Assembly: GCA_028689615.1 (NCBI GenBank)
Contig: JAQVCV010000027.1
Location: 1 to 56,416, forward strand
Direction: 5' to 3'
Origin: Bacteroidales bacterium
GTDB taxonomy: Bacteria; Bacteroidota; Bacteroidia; Bacteroidales; TTA-H9
Length of the DNA: 56,416 bases
Position 1 is the first letter of the stretch. Every line of letters starts with the position of its first letter. The notes under the pieces were generated by a model, which was given only the letters and a program-made list of their open reading frames with translations, did no database searches and was not told the origin of the DNA. Shown here in pieces: positions 42,478 to 51,953 of the stretch. The translations under genes and the position numbers were made by a program.

Positions 42478-44406
42478 ATGTCTTCTTGTGTTAAAAAATT
42501 CTCTGTCGTACTGGCAACCCTGCTTTTATCAGGGTATTGGTTGCATGGGCAGCAACCCGACTCGGTGATTGCTCTTCGCGAAGTGGCTATCGTTGCAACT
42601 CCTGTCAGGCAGGTATCGACAAGCACCTTCAACGAGAACATTGCACCACAAATCATTTCCCGGTTCCAAACACAGCCTCTTTCCAATCTTCTGAGCCGCA
42701 ACAGCAGCATCCAGATCAATCAATACGGACCGGGAGGGCTTTCCACAGTATCGCTGCGCGGATCGGGTTCATCGCAAACAGCCATTCTCTGGAACGGTTT
42801 CAACCTCCAGAGTCCCATGAACGGGGGGATGAGTTTGAGTCAGATACCCTTACATTTTGTTGATGCCATCCAGGTGAACCACGGAGGTCAAAGCGCGCAA
42901 AAAGGGAGCAGCGCAATAGGAGGGGTGATTCAAATCAACAACAACGCCGAACCAACCCCAGGAACAACGGTTTCCCTCACCCAATCAATGGGCAGCTTTG
43001 GTCATCTTTTCAGCGGCATCAAACTCAATTATGCTGTGGGAGCTGTTGCTTTTTCGACAAGAATTTTCCGCCAATCGGCCACCAACGACTTCCCCTTTAT
43101 CAACACCGCCCGATTCGGACGTCCGGAGATGAAGCAAACCAACGCCGGGATGCTTCAATACGGAATGTTGCAAACAGCTTTCTGGCAAATCAAACCAGGG
43201 CAGCAACTAACAGCCAGAATCTGGCTGCAACGTTACGACAAAAACATTCCCCCCCTTATGACCAACCTCGACAGCCGGCAGAACCAAATCGACAACGATT
43301 ACAGATTCATGGCCGAATGGAAAGGGTCGAAAAACAACTTGCAATGGAACCTCCGATCGGGGTACTTATACAACAAACAACTCTATTCTGATAAGGCAAC
43401 AGCCACATTTGCCGACAACAGGGCCTCCTCGTGGCAAACAAATTTTGAAGGGATGATGCGCCTCTCCGCTCGTCATACTCTTGTGCTTCAAGCCGGAAAC
43501 TCTTTAGAAACTGGCCAAAGCGACAACTATACTGCCCTCCGCAAACGCAACATAGCCTGGTTGATGGCGGGTTATAAACTTTCGCTTTCCAACAACAGGT
43601 TTGTGATGACAGCCAACCTGCGTGAAGAACTAACAGACCTGAACGCAACAACTCCAACCTTCGCACTGGGAACCGATTTGGCCCTGTCAAAACACCTTAA
43701 CATCCATTCCAACATAGCCCGGAGTTTCAGGATGCCTACCCTCAACGATCTCTACTGGAATGTTTGGGGAAATCCCAATCTCAGACCCGAAGAGGGCTAT
43801 ACCGCTGATTTGGGTCTAAACTTCGCCTGCGGCAACAAGCAATGGAAAACCACCGGCAACGCGACAGCTTATTCCAACTGGATCAACCACTGGATCATCT
43901 GGATGCCCAAGGGTTCCATCTGGACCCCCGAAAACCTGAAAAAAGTTTGGTCGAGGGGAATAGAAACTCAGGGTACGTTGAGTTATACCGGCTCCCAAAT
44001 GGGCACATCGCTGCAAGTAAAATACCAATACACAAGGGTTTCCCAGACAGATAACAATCCCGGGGTTGAAACTCGCCAGCTCATCTACCAACCTTATCAC
44101 AAAGGAGTTGCGACACTGGAACTGAGCTACCATCAATCCGAATTGTCAATCACCCAATCGTTCACAGGCAGAAGATACACCAACGAAACCAACACCAGCT
44201 GGCTCGATCGGTTTTCAATCACCGACCTCACGATATCCACCCGCTTTCTAAAAGATAAATGGGACGCAACCCTGCAATTCAAGTTAAACAACCTTGCCGA
44301 TGTCACTTATCAAACCATTGCCTGGTATGCCATGCCAGGCAGAAATTTCGAAATAGCTATCAATTTATCCATTCATCATAAACCATTATTAACTAAAAAA
44401 CAGTGA
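42478..44406 (+). CDS. btuB: BtuB-like TonB-dependent corrinoid receptor
   Basis: 642 aa. Signal peptide (SVVLATLLLSGYWLHGQ), then plug domain (about residues 40-150; LSNLLSRNSSIQINQYGPGG, VSLRGSGSSQTAILWNGFNL) and 22-strand barrel. It lacks the N-terminal carboxypeptidase-like domain of SusC proteins, as in BtuB. Control by the cobalamin riboswitch supports transport of vitamin B12 or related corrinoids. The next gene begins in its last codons and encodes a BtuG-like partner. Similarity to E. coli BtuB is general, so the corrinoid claim rests mainly on the riboswitch. Confidence 0.9.
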   Translation: MSSCVKKFSVVLATLLLSGYWLHGQQPDSVIALREVAIVATPVRQVSTSTFNENIAPQIISRFQTQPLSNLLSRNSSIQINQYGPGGLSTVSLRGSGSSQTAILWNGFNLQSPMNGGMSLSQIPLHFVDAIQVNHGGQSAQKGSSAIGGVIQINNNAEPTPGTTVSLTQSMGSFGHLFSGIKLNYAVGAVAFSTRIFRQSATNDFPFINTARFGRPEMKQTNAGMLQYGMLQTAFWQIKPGQQLTARIWLQRYDKNIPPLMTNLDSRQNQIDNDYRFMAEWKGSKNNLQWNLRSGYLYNKQLYSDKATATFADNRASSWQTNFEGMMRLSARHTLVLQAGNSLETGQSDNYTALRKRNIAWLMAGYKLSLSNNRFVMTANLREELTDLNATTPTFALGTDLALSKHLNIHSNIARSFRMPTLNDLYWNVWGNPNLRPEEGYTADLGLNFACGNKQWKTTGNATAYSNWINHWIIWMPKGSIWTPENLKKVWSRGIETQGTLSYTGSQMGTSLQVKYQYTRVSQTDNNPGVETRQLIYQPYHKGVATLELSYHQSELSITQSFTGRRYTNETNTSWLDRFSITDLTISTRFLKDKWDATLQFKLNNLADVTYQTIAWYAMPGRNFEIAINLSIHHKPLLTKKQ

Positions 44407-44411
44407 TTTTT

Positions 44412-45506
44412 ATGAAAAACTACCGCCAATTACTCAGGTTCTTCGCCATAGCAGGAGCCTTAACCATCACCTTTACTGGCTGCAACAAAGACGAAGACGA
44501 ACCCTTAAACCCAACACCCGTTGAGCCTCTCTACTCCGGAGGTGCATTCATATGCAACGAAGGAGCATTTATGCAGGGTAATGCCACACTCGATTTTTTT
44601 AGCTATACGACCAAAGCGGTGATAAGCAACGTGTTTCAAACCACAAACCAGCGTCCGTTGGGCGACGTTCTGCAATCGATGACCATTCTGGGCGATACAG
44701 GATGCATGGTTCTCAACAATTCCAACAAAGTGGAGCTGGTCAACATGATCGACATGAAAGAGATCGGGGTAATTGAAAATGTCTCGGGGCCACGCTACAT
44801 CATCAGAGCCGGAAAAGACAAAGCCTACGTAAGCCAATGGGGCGACGACGGAAAGATAAAAGTGATTGATACAAAATCACTTAACGTAATAAAAACCCTC
44901 GAAGCCGGTGCAGGCCCCGAACAAATGATCCGTTACAACGGGATGATTTATGTGGCTAATGGTGGTGGCTGGGGAGCCGACAGCACCATCACCGTGATCA
45001 ACCCTTCAAACGATGTGGTTGTTGGCACCATTGAAGTTGGATACAACCCCAAATCATTTGCCATTGATGCATCAGGTTCGTTGTGGGTATTGTGCTATGG
45101 ACATGTTATTTACGACCCGAACTGGAACATCGTAGGCGAAAAACCATCGATGCTGGTAAAGCTCAACGGAACCTCGCTTGGTGTAGAAAAAGAGGTAATT
45201 ATAAGCACAACACAACACCCAGCCATGCTGGCAGCCTCGCCCGATAAAAACACTTTCTACTACGGTGGTGGTTTTGGCTTTCAAGGAATCTGGGCCTGGA
45301 ACAACCAATCATCAACTCTTGATGCCGCCATGGTATCTGATCTTTTCTACTACGGTTTCGGTGTTGACCCAAAAGATGGAAAAATTCTTGGCTTGGAAGC
45401 TCCCAGTTTTACAGAGGGTGGAAAGCTGCACCTTATGGATCACAACGGAAGCTTGCAAGGCACCTACACCACAGGCATTGGACCCAACTCGGTAGTGTTC
45501 TACTAA
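44412..45506 (+). CDS. BtuG-like surface lipoprotein (DUF5074 / YncE-like beta-propeller)
   Basis: 364 aa from the ATG at 44412; a GTG at 44403 overlapping the btuB stop is an alternative start. Lipobox TFTGC with Cys24, followed by N-K-D-E-D-E, matching the surface lipoprotein signal. Repeated beta-propeller blades: SNKVELVNMIDMKEIGVIEN, DGKIKVIDTKSLNVIKTLEA, DSTITVINPSNDVVVGTIEV. Position in the riboswitch operon after a BtuB-like receptor matches BtuG of Bacteroides, a propeller lipoprotein that binds corrinoids tightly and hands them to BtuB. The corrinoid role is inferred from family and context. A terminator follows. Confidence 0.8.
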   Translation: MKNYRQLLRFFAIAGALTITFTGCNKDEDEPLNPTPVEPLYSGGAFICNEGAFMQGNATLDFFSYTTKAVISNVFQTTNQRPLGDVLQSMTILGDTGCMVLNNSNKVELVNMIDMKEIGVIENVSGPRYIIRAGKDKAYVSQWGDDGKIKVIDTKSLNVIKTLEAGAGPEQMIRYNGMIYVANGGGWGADSTITVINPSNDVVVGTIEVGYNPKSFAIDASGSLWVLCYGHVIYDPNWNIVGEKPSMLVKLNGTSLGVEKEVIISTTQHPAMLAASPDKNTFYYGGGFGFQGIWAWNNQSSTLDAAMVSDLFYYGFGVDPKDGKILGLEAPSFTEGGKLHLMDHNGSLQGTYTTGIGPNSVVFY

Positions 45507-45581
45507 TGTGATATATAACCAAACCTATTCTAATAAACATCTGTAGATTGTATGGATTTTTTATTAGTCGCGTGTTCAGTT

Positions 45582-45610
45582 GCAGGCCGGAAACCCCGGC
45601 CTGTTTTTTT
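45582..45610 (+). terminator. Terminator of the btuB operon
   Basis: CAGGCCGG pairs perfectly with CCGGCCTG around AAACC, followed by seven T residues. It lies about 75 nt after the lipoprotein stop. Confidence 0.9.
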
Positions 45611-45657
45611 GCTCAAAACTGGTTCATCTGAAATAATTGCAAAAAAACTACGATGAG

Positions 45658-45690
45658 TTTACTAAACAGAATCAAACAATTGTATTTTTG
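45658..45690 (+). promoter_or_regulatory. Promoter of the hybrid sensor kinase gene
   Basis: TTTA at 45658-45661 and TATTTTTG at 45683-45690 (TAnnTTTG), 21 nt apart, 31 nt before the ATG. Spacing equals that of the promoter upstream of the tRNA near 56 kb. Confidence 0.6.
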
Positions 45691-45720
45691 TAGGTTTCTT
45701 AACCAGTTTTACGAAGAAGT

Positions 45721-48700
45721 ATGCTCGAAAACCAAAACTCGTCCGAATTAAATAGCAGTAGCACAACTACCTCTGGTAATGCTGCCACAGGTAATCAAAG
45801 CCAATTCTCGGGATCAGTCTTCTCATCCCTGGCGAAAACAGGCTTGTTCAGGTACAACAGAACTGAGGAGTTGCTGACAGCCGATAGCTTGTTTTGTGAG
45901 CTGATGGGGTGCAACGGCCCTGTTGGAACTCCTGCTCCCCTGCCCGACCACCTCTCTTCATTGTATCAAGCTGATTATGTAAGAGTTAACAATTGGCTCA
46001 ACCACGAACAAGACGCCCACTCTTTCTCGGAACTGAGCTTCAGAATAAAGGGTAACGACAACGAAACCAGGGTCATGCTATTCAGAATCGACACCAGCCG
46101 CTCGCCTCTGGTTGATGGTATTTTGACAGATATAACGGCGGAACATTTCTCCAGGCGATACACCAGGATGGAGCTCGATCTGGCAGTATTGCTTAACACG
46201 ACCCACACCCTCAACGACATTCTCAAATTTGCAACAGAAACAGCCATGGAAATGGCCGGTGTTGAAGTGGGCGGTGTCTATCTGGTAGATCCGGCAACCC
46301 GAAATCTTGAGCTTGCATGGCAAACAGGCCTCACTGACGAAATTCTAAAAAGAGTCCTGTTGCTCAAACAAGATACCCCTCAGTCAAAGCTGGTTTTTGC
46401 CAACAAAGCCGTTTTTAAAACCTACAAACAATTGTTGGATGACGAAGCAATCGACTCTGTGGCCATCCCCTTTAAGGCGGTTGCGGTTTTACCTATAACA
46501 AATCGAGGAGAGGTAATTGGATGCATGAATCTTGCATCTTATACTCTTGATATTTTTAATCCTCTGGCACAGCCAACACTGGAAACCATTGCCAACCGGC
46601 TGGGTCACAACATTGCTGAGGCAAGAGCTCTGGCATCGCAACAAGAACGAGAAGAGAACCTCAACATCTTGTTCGACACTTCACCTGATATGCTCGTGGT
46701 TTTCGGATACGATGGAAACATCATTCATATCAACAAAACCGTTACCCAACAGCTCGGTTACACCGCTGATGAATTAAACGGGCAACCCTTGCACCGCATT
46801 CACCCTTCGCATTTCGCCGATGAAATCACCTCCATGATTCAAAAAGCGCAAAAAGAGGAAGCTACCACTTTCTCCAACCCCATGCTCAGCAGGTACAACA
46901 AATGGATCAGGGTTGAAACACACATCACCAAAATTATTTGGCAAAACAGGCCCGCCCTCTTTCTGACCTCGCGCGACATCAGTGCTCAAATAGAAATTGA
47001 GGAGATGATCAGATCCACAGCCGACCTCTTTTACAGCCTGGGGAGCGACCCCGTGAAAAACATGGAGGCCATCGTGAAACGAGCCTGCCAGATACTGGGT
47101 GGGGTAGCAGCACTCTACAACCGGCTTGACGATGAAACACAATCGCTCACGGTATGGGCAGGCTACGACCTGCCTCCCGATATGCCTCTCAGCGACGACC
47201 CCCAAGGGCATATCTGCTACGATGCAGCCATCTGCGGACGCTACGCGCCCGTTATTATTAGCGACCTCGACCAAACCACCTTCTACGATACCGATCCCAA
47301 CGTAAAAAAATACGGGCTAAAAGCCTACCTGGGACACCCCATCGTGCTTAAAGGTGTGAATGTGGGTTCGTTGGCCGTGGTTTACGACACGATAAAGGCT
47401 TTCAACCACGAGGAAATCAATACCATCATAACACTTGCCAGAGCCCTGTCGCTGGAAGAGGAAAGGCTTACAGCTACCATTGCTCTCGAAAAAAGCGAAC
47501 ACCTCTACAGATCGGTTATAGAACAGATGACGGACTTGTTTTACCGAACTGATCTGGACGGTACTGTAGTTTTGGCCAGCCCTTCAGCAGTAAAAATAAC
47601 AGGATACGATGCCCTTGAAGAATTGATAGGCCGCAACATCAAACAATTCTGGAAAGACCCTCAAAAAAGGGAAGAGATGATCAAACTCATCAAAGAATTT
47701 GGGCAAGTAACCGATTTTCAGGTAGAAGCCGTCAAAAAAGACGGAACCGAGGTTATTGTTTCGGCAAGCAGTCATTTCTATTACAATGAAAACGGTGATA
47801 TAACAGGCATTGAAGGAATTATAAGGGATATTACTGAACGAACAAAGGAACAAAAACAATTAGCTGCCAGTGAAGAAAAATTCAGAAATATTGCAGAAAA
47901 CACCTCAGATGCCATTCTGATATTCAACAATCAGGGAGTCGTGGAATATGCATCACCCGTTTTCGAGAAGCTCGATGGAAGAAGTGCCGGAGAAATCGAG
48001 AACTCACCACCCGAAGTTATATACCAACTTATCCACCCCGACGATCGCGACGATGTTTTCAATACTGTTTATAAAGCCATAAACAACAAAGAAAATCATC
48101 TCACATATTCTTTCAAAGCACTTCATAAAAATGGTCATTACTATTATCGAGAAGACCATGCCCGGTTGGCTTACAATTCCAACGGAGACTTTGTAAGGTC
48201 GTATGTTTCATGCCGCGATATTACAGAAAGGCATCAAGCTCAATTAGAATTGATTGCCGCGAAAGAGAAGGCTGTTGAAAGCGATAAACTAAAATCAGCC
48301 TTTCTTGCCAATATATCACACGAGATTAGGACACCACTCAATGGAATCACCGGGTTCGCAGAGGTTTTGAAAGACCCTGATCTTGGTGAATCAGAAAAAA
48401 AAGAGTGTATTGAAATAATCAACAACAGCAGCAATCAACTTCTTTCTATTATTACAGATATTGTTGATATTGCAAAAATAGAGAGCGGACAAATTGCGGT
48501 ATCGAAAAACACTTTCCCCGTAATCGAAATATTGAGGATGGTTTATAACAACTTCCGGAAAAACAACTCGAACAATAAAATCAGCTTCGTGCTTAACACC
48601 ATGGGGCTTCATCCGGATCTTCAGGCCGTGACCGACATCACCAGAACTCAACAAATACTCGGGAATCTTATTGACAATGCCCTTAAATTCACCGTTGAAG

Positions 48701-49410
48701 GGACGGTGGAACTTGGTGCCCGTCAAACTACTCATGACAAAATCGAGTTTTATGTAAAAGACTCGGGGCCGGGCATCCACCCCGCTGATCAGGAAGCTAT
48801 TTTTGAACGCTTCCGCCAACTCGACCCTTCGCTTTCACGAACACGCGGCGGAGCTGGCTTAGGACTTGCTATCTGCAAAGGATTGGCTACCATGCTGGGG
48901 ACTTCCATACGGGTAGAGTCGCAACCAGGAGTGGGGTCAGAATTTTCAATAGAATTTCCAATAGATACTGCCACCTGCGGAAACAACAGCGAGCAAACCG
49001 AAAACGATATACAGCCATCAAGATACCCCGATTTATCAGGAATTAAGATTCTTGTGGCCGAAGACGAAGAGGTTAACATGCTTTACCTTCACATCCTGCT
49101 AACCCGTTGCAAAGCCATAGTTGTCAAAGCCGGCGACGGTTCTGAAGCCCTTACCATGCTTCAGCATCACCCCGACATACAACTTATTCTGATGGACATT
49201 CGCATGCCGGGCATGAACGGAATGGAGGCCACAAAAAGAATTAGAAAAACGAACAGCACCCTACCCATTGTTGCACAAACAGCCTGCGCCATGGCCGACG
49301 AGAGAGAGGAGGCCATGCAGGCCGGTTGTAGCGGTTACATTACCAAGCCTATCAGAGAGGCTGATTTTTTAAGGATGTTGAGGCAGGTTTTCAAACAGTC
49401 CGGGGTTTAA
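45721..49410 (+). CDS. Hybrid sensor histidine kinase / response regulator (GAF and PAS rich)
   Basis: 1229 aa, no transmembrane helix found, so cytoplasmic. Order: GAF about 160-310 (ATETAMEMAGVEVGGVYLVD), PAS about 320-430 (FDTSPDMLVVFGYDGNIIHI), second GAF about 440-590 (ACQILGGVAALYNRLDDETQ), PAS about 600-715 (IEQMTDLFYRTDLDGTVVLA), PAS about 720-850. HisKA with phospho-His about 867 (FLANISHEIRTPLNGITGFA). HATPase with LGNLIDNALKFT, VKDSGPGIHP and GGAGLGLAICKGLA. C-terminal receiver with Asp about 1159 (LILMDIRMPGMNGMEATKRI) and the KPI lysine. No partner regulator is adjacent, so the signal and output are unknown. The last 20 nt overlap the convergent nadD. Confidence 0.95.
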   Translation: MLENQNSSELNSSSTTTSGNAATGNQSQFSGSVFSSLAKTGLFRYNRTEELLTADSLFCELMGCNGPVGTPAPLPDHLSSLYQADYVRVNNWLNHEQDAHSFSELSFRIKGNDNETRVMLFRIDTSRSPLVDGILTDITAEHFSRRYTRMELDLAVLLNTTHTLNDILKFATETAMEMAGVEVGGVYLVDPATRNLELAWQTGLTDEILKRVLLLKQDTPQSKLVFANKAVFKTYKQLLDDEAIDSVAIPFKAVAVLPITNRGEVIGCMNLASYTLDIFNPLAQPTLETIANRLGHNIAEARALASQQEREENLNILFDTSPDMLVVFGYDGNIIHINKTVTQQLGYTADELNGQPLHRIHPSHFADEITSMIQKAQKEEATTFSNPMLSRYNKWIRVETHITKIIWQNRPALFLTSRDISAQIEIEEMIRSTADLFYSLGSDPVKNMEAIVKRACQILGGVAALYNRLDDETQSLTVWAGYDLPPDMPLSDDPQGHICYDAAICGRYAPVIISDLDQTTFYDTDPNVKKYGLKAYLGHPIVLKGVNVGSLAVVYDTIKAFNHEEINTIITLARALSLEEERLTATIALEKSEHLYRSVIEQMTDLFYRTDLDGTVVLASPSAVKITGYDALEELIGRNIKQFWKDPQKREEMIKLIKEFGQVTDFQVEAVKKDGTEVIVSASSHFYYNENGDITGIEGIIRDITERTKEQKQLAASEEKFRNIAENTSDAILIFNNQGVVEYASPVFEKLDGRSAGEIENSPPEVIYQLIHPDDRDDVFNTVYKAINNKENHLTYSFKALHKNGHYYYREDHARLAYNSNGDFVRSYVSCRDITERHQAQLELIAAKEKAVESDKLKSAFLANISHEIRTPLNGITGFAEVLKDPDLGESEKKECIEIINNSSNQLLSIITDIVDIAKIESGQIAVSKNTFPVIEILRMVYNNFRKNNSNNKISFVLNTMGLHPDLQAVTDITRTQQILGNLIDNALKFTVEGTVELGARQTTHDKIEFYVKDSGPGIHPADQEAIFERFRQLDPSLSRTRGGAGLGLAICKGLATMLGTSIRVESQPGVGSEFSIEFPIDTATCGNNSEQTENDIQPSRYPDLSGIKILVAEDEEVNMLYLHILLTRCKAIVVKAGDGSEALTMLQHHPDIQLILMDIRMPGMNGMEATKRIRKTNSTLPIVAQTACAMADEREEAMQAGCSGYITKPIREADFLRMLRQVFKQSGV

Positions 49411-49990
49411 ACAAATTGTTGACGGTGATGTATTCACCAACGCCCCGCGGCATGGTATGTCGCATATCGTGACCCGCTGCTATGCCTTGCCTGATATAGC
49501 TTGACGATATTGCCATTTGCGGTGGACTAACCTGCACGATTGATGGATGGTTGGCATAATAGCCACCGTCAACTCCGGGTCGTTGATACACATAAACCCT
49601 GAATTGCTCCAGGATGGCTTCGGGATTCTTCCATTTGTGAAATACCGCCAGATTATCACCTCCCATAATCAGCGCAAACTTCCTATTGGCATACTTCTCT
49701 TGCAGCCTCATAAGAGTATCGATGGTGTAAGAAGGTTTGGGCATCCTGAATTCAATATCGACAGCTCTGAAACGGGGATCATCGTCGATAGCAATGCGAA
49801 CCATTTCAAGCCTGTGCGACTCGGAAGCCAGTTGATGAAGCTCCTTCAAAGGATTATGAGGAGAAACAACAAACCACACCTGATCCATCGCGGCGGTGGT
49901 AACAAAATAATTGGCCATCACCATATGCCCTACATGAACCGGGTTGAACGACCCAAAAAACAAACCGATGACAGAACTACCGCTCATCAT
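49391..49990 (-). CDS. nadD: Nicotinate-nucleotide adenylyltransferase
   Basis: 199 aa. The nucleotidyltransferase motif GLFFGSFNPVHVGHM (about residues 9-23) with HVGH, then FVVSPHNPLKE, IEFRMPKPSYTIDTLMRL, MGGDNLAVFHKWKN and the C-terminal ISSSYIRQGIAAGHD match NadD. It adenylates nicotinate mononucleotide to make deamido-NAD. The end overlaps the convergent kinase gene by 20 nt and the start overlaps tag by 14 nt, so nadD and tag form one transcript. Confidence 0.95.
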   Translation of the reverse strand: MMSGSSVIGLFFGSFNPVHVGHMVMANYFVTTAAMDQVWFVVSPHNPLKELHQLASESHRLEMVRIAIDDDPRFRAVDIEFRMPKPSYTIDTLMRLQEKYANRKFALIMGGDNLAVFHKWKNPEAILEQFRVYVYQRPGVDGGYYANHPSIVQVSPPQMAISSSYIRQGIAAGHDMRHTMPRGVGEYITVNNLFKPRTV

Positions 49991-50567
49991 GCCCTTGTTG
50001 ATCGGGATGTTTGTAGCAAACCGTCAGATGATCGTTTACAATTCCACCAGCCTGCAAAAAAGCATACACGATGGTTGAACCCACGAAAGTGAATCCGCGT
50101 TTCTTCATATCACGGCTAATCCGATCTGAAAGCTCGGTTTTGGCCGGCAATTCGCTCATACTTTTAAAGCGGTTTACCATCACCTCTCCTTTCGTGAAAC
50201 TCCAGATATAATTATCAAAACTTCCAAATTCCTGTCTTACCGCAATAAAAGCTCTGGCATTTGTTACGGTTCCGTTAATTTTCAATTTGTTACGAATTAT
50301 TCCTTCGTCGGCAAGCAACTCATTTATCTTGTTTTGATCGTAATTAGCTATCAGCTCAAAATTGAAATCATCAAACGACTTTCTGAAGTTTTCACGCCTT
50401 TTCAAAATCGTAAGCCAGCTCAAACCTGCCTGAAAAGCATCAAGAACAATGTATTCAAACCACTTACGGTCGTCGTGAACGGGCTGTCCCCATTCCACAT
50501 CGTGGTACTGATTCATTAGCGGGTGATTCTGAGTCCAGCCACATCTGGGAAGTTCTTTTTCGGCCAT
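49977..50567 (-). CDS. tag: DNA-3-methyladenine glycosylase I
   Basis: 196 aa. N-terminus RCGWTQNHPLMNQYHDVEWG matches Tag (zinc-binding Cys with later His). EYIVLDAFQAGLSWLTILKR and EGIIRNKLKINGTVTNARAF are family segments. C-terminal GFTFVGSTIVYAFLQAGGIV and the His near the end complete it. It excises 3-methyladenine from alkylated DNA. Same strand as nadD and overlapping it. Confidence 0.95.
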   Translation of the reverse strand: MAEKELPRCGWTQNHPLMNQYHDVEWGQPVHDDRKWFEYIVLDAFQAGLSWLTILKRRENFRKSFDDFNFELIANYDQNKINELLADEGIIRNKLKINGTVTNARAFIAVRQEFGSFDNYIWSFTKGEVMVNRFKSMSELPAKTELSDRISRDMKKRGFTFVGSTIVYAFLQAGGIVNDHLTVCYKHPDQQGHDER

Positions 50568-50580
50568 ATTACATACTTTA

Positions 50581-51747
50581 TTATTCTATTATTTTAATAC
50601 CCCGGTAGCGGCAAGCCAGTGTTAAAACATCGGCCAGGTGGCCTGGCACCATCACCAGGTGATTTCCAAGAGGCTGGTTCTGAAGCAGGTGAAGCGCCTT
50701 CTCTGGCAAAGCTACCTCCACCTGAGTGCGACAGGCATTTGAAAAGTCGGGACGTGCTATTACCACCCCTTCAGCAACAAAAGCCTTATCCAAAGGACCC
50801 GATAAGCGGAAAAGCGTAACTTCATTGGCCAACATGGTACCTTTAACAGCCAACGAACAATCGGTTTCATAATGTGTGGGCAGCGATACGTCGCTTACCA
50901 TATGGTAAGGCACGGTGCAATGCGACAAAAAAAGCGACTTCGAAGTAATTCTGGTTGTGTTGGCCATCCACGGAACCGAACCCGCGAAGGCTCCCAGCAG
51001 CATCATTCCTGCCATTGAAGCCAGATCGCCTTCGCAAGCAGCCACAATCCCTTCAGTATTTAGTTGTGCCAAAGCCAAACAAGCCGTAACTTTTCGTTGT
51101 TGAACCAGACTAAAACACTCTACAGCAATAGCTGACAGCCTGTTTTTACTAACAACCTGCCTCAATAAGGTCAAAACCTGCGAAGCCTGGTTAAGTCCGG
51201 CAACATTATGAGCCTTGTAGCGCTCCATTAAAACCTGATCTGGTATCATCCCATGGAAATCGGGCAGATGGTTCCAAGGAATTTCTTCAAGTGAAATTCC
51301 AAATTGACGTCGGAGCCTTTCTGCAGGAACTACTGAGGCCACAAGCCAATCGGATACCCTGCCAATAAGCCCGGCCCTCTTCCCATAGAAATGATGCCAA
51401 ACACCAACCACTTGCTGCCATTGCAAAAGCAATCCGGAAGTAAAGGCCTGTTCGCCATCGCTAAGCATGGCAAACCGCCCATGGCTTACCATCCAAGCCA
51501 TTACCTCCGTAGCAGCGGCATAAGCGTTGTTGCCTTTAACGCTTAGCAAAAGCACAGGTCGCTCAGGCTGAATATAATTCAGAGCCTGTCTTTCGGAACC
51601 GCCGCTCATGAAGAGAACAATATCTGGCTGTTGATCAGTAAAAACAAAGGCATCAACAGGCAGCCATTGCTGCATGATTTGCTCGGCCCGCTGGCCTGTC
51701 TCGGCGTCGGCTCCCTTGTGGGCAACCCAGACTATATTGAGGTGCAT
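50581..51747 (-). CDS. Fucose/arabinose-isomerase-like protein of unknown substrate
   Basis: 388 aa from the ATG at 51747 (MHLNIVWVAHKGADAE). The middle and C-terminal parts carry features of the L-fucose/L-arabinose isomerase fold: AIAVECFSLVQQRKVTACLA, NTEGIVAACEGDLASMAGMM, then LFLSHCTVPYHMV. The Glu of ACEGDL and the His of LSHC sit where metal ligands occur in the family. It is shorter than typical fucose isomerases, and no fucose genes are adjacent. Whether it is an active isomerase is open. It lies 13 nt upstream of tag on the same strand. Confidence 0.6.
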   Translation of the reverse strand: MHLNIVWVAHKGADAETGQRAEQIMQQWLPVDAFVFTDQQPDIVLFMSGGSERQALNYIQPERPVLLLSVKGNNAYAAATEVMAWMVSHGRFAMLSDGEQAFTSGLLLQWQQVVGVWHHFYGKRAGLIGRVSDWLVASVVPAERLRRQFGISLEEIPWNHLPDFHGMIPDQVLMERYKAHNVAGLNQASQVLTLLRQVVSKNRLSAIAVECFSLVQQRKVTACLALAQLNTEGIVAACEGDLASMAGMMLLGAFAGSVPWMANTTRITSKSLFLSHCTVPYHMVSDVSLPTHYETDCSLAVKGTMLANEVTLFRLSGPLDKAFVAEGVVIARPDFSNACRTQVEVALPEKALHLLQNQPLGNHLVMVPGHLADVLTLACRYRGIKIIE

Positions 51748-51897
51748 TGGCAAGATTTTTGGCAAATGTACCAGATTTTGGCATGAAAGGCAACCGGTTT
51801 TTTTCATTTCAGGCAGGCATGTTGTCTCAGGTCCTTCCTCCAATTATGCTGACATAACAAGAAAAAAACCAGAAAAACCAAAGCATGAAATAACAAC

Positions 51898-51930
51898 AAA
51901 AAAAGCCAGCTGACGTTTTGGTCAGCCAGC
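51898..51930 (-). terminator. Terminator of the BNR-repeat protein gene
   Basis: On the minus strand GCTGGCTGAC pairs with GTCAGCTGGC (two G-T pairs) around CAAAAC, followed by seven T residues. It lies about 24 nt after the stop. Confidence 0.85.
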
Positions 51931-51953
51931 CTTTCTTTATAACAAACACTATT

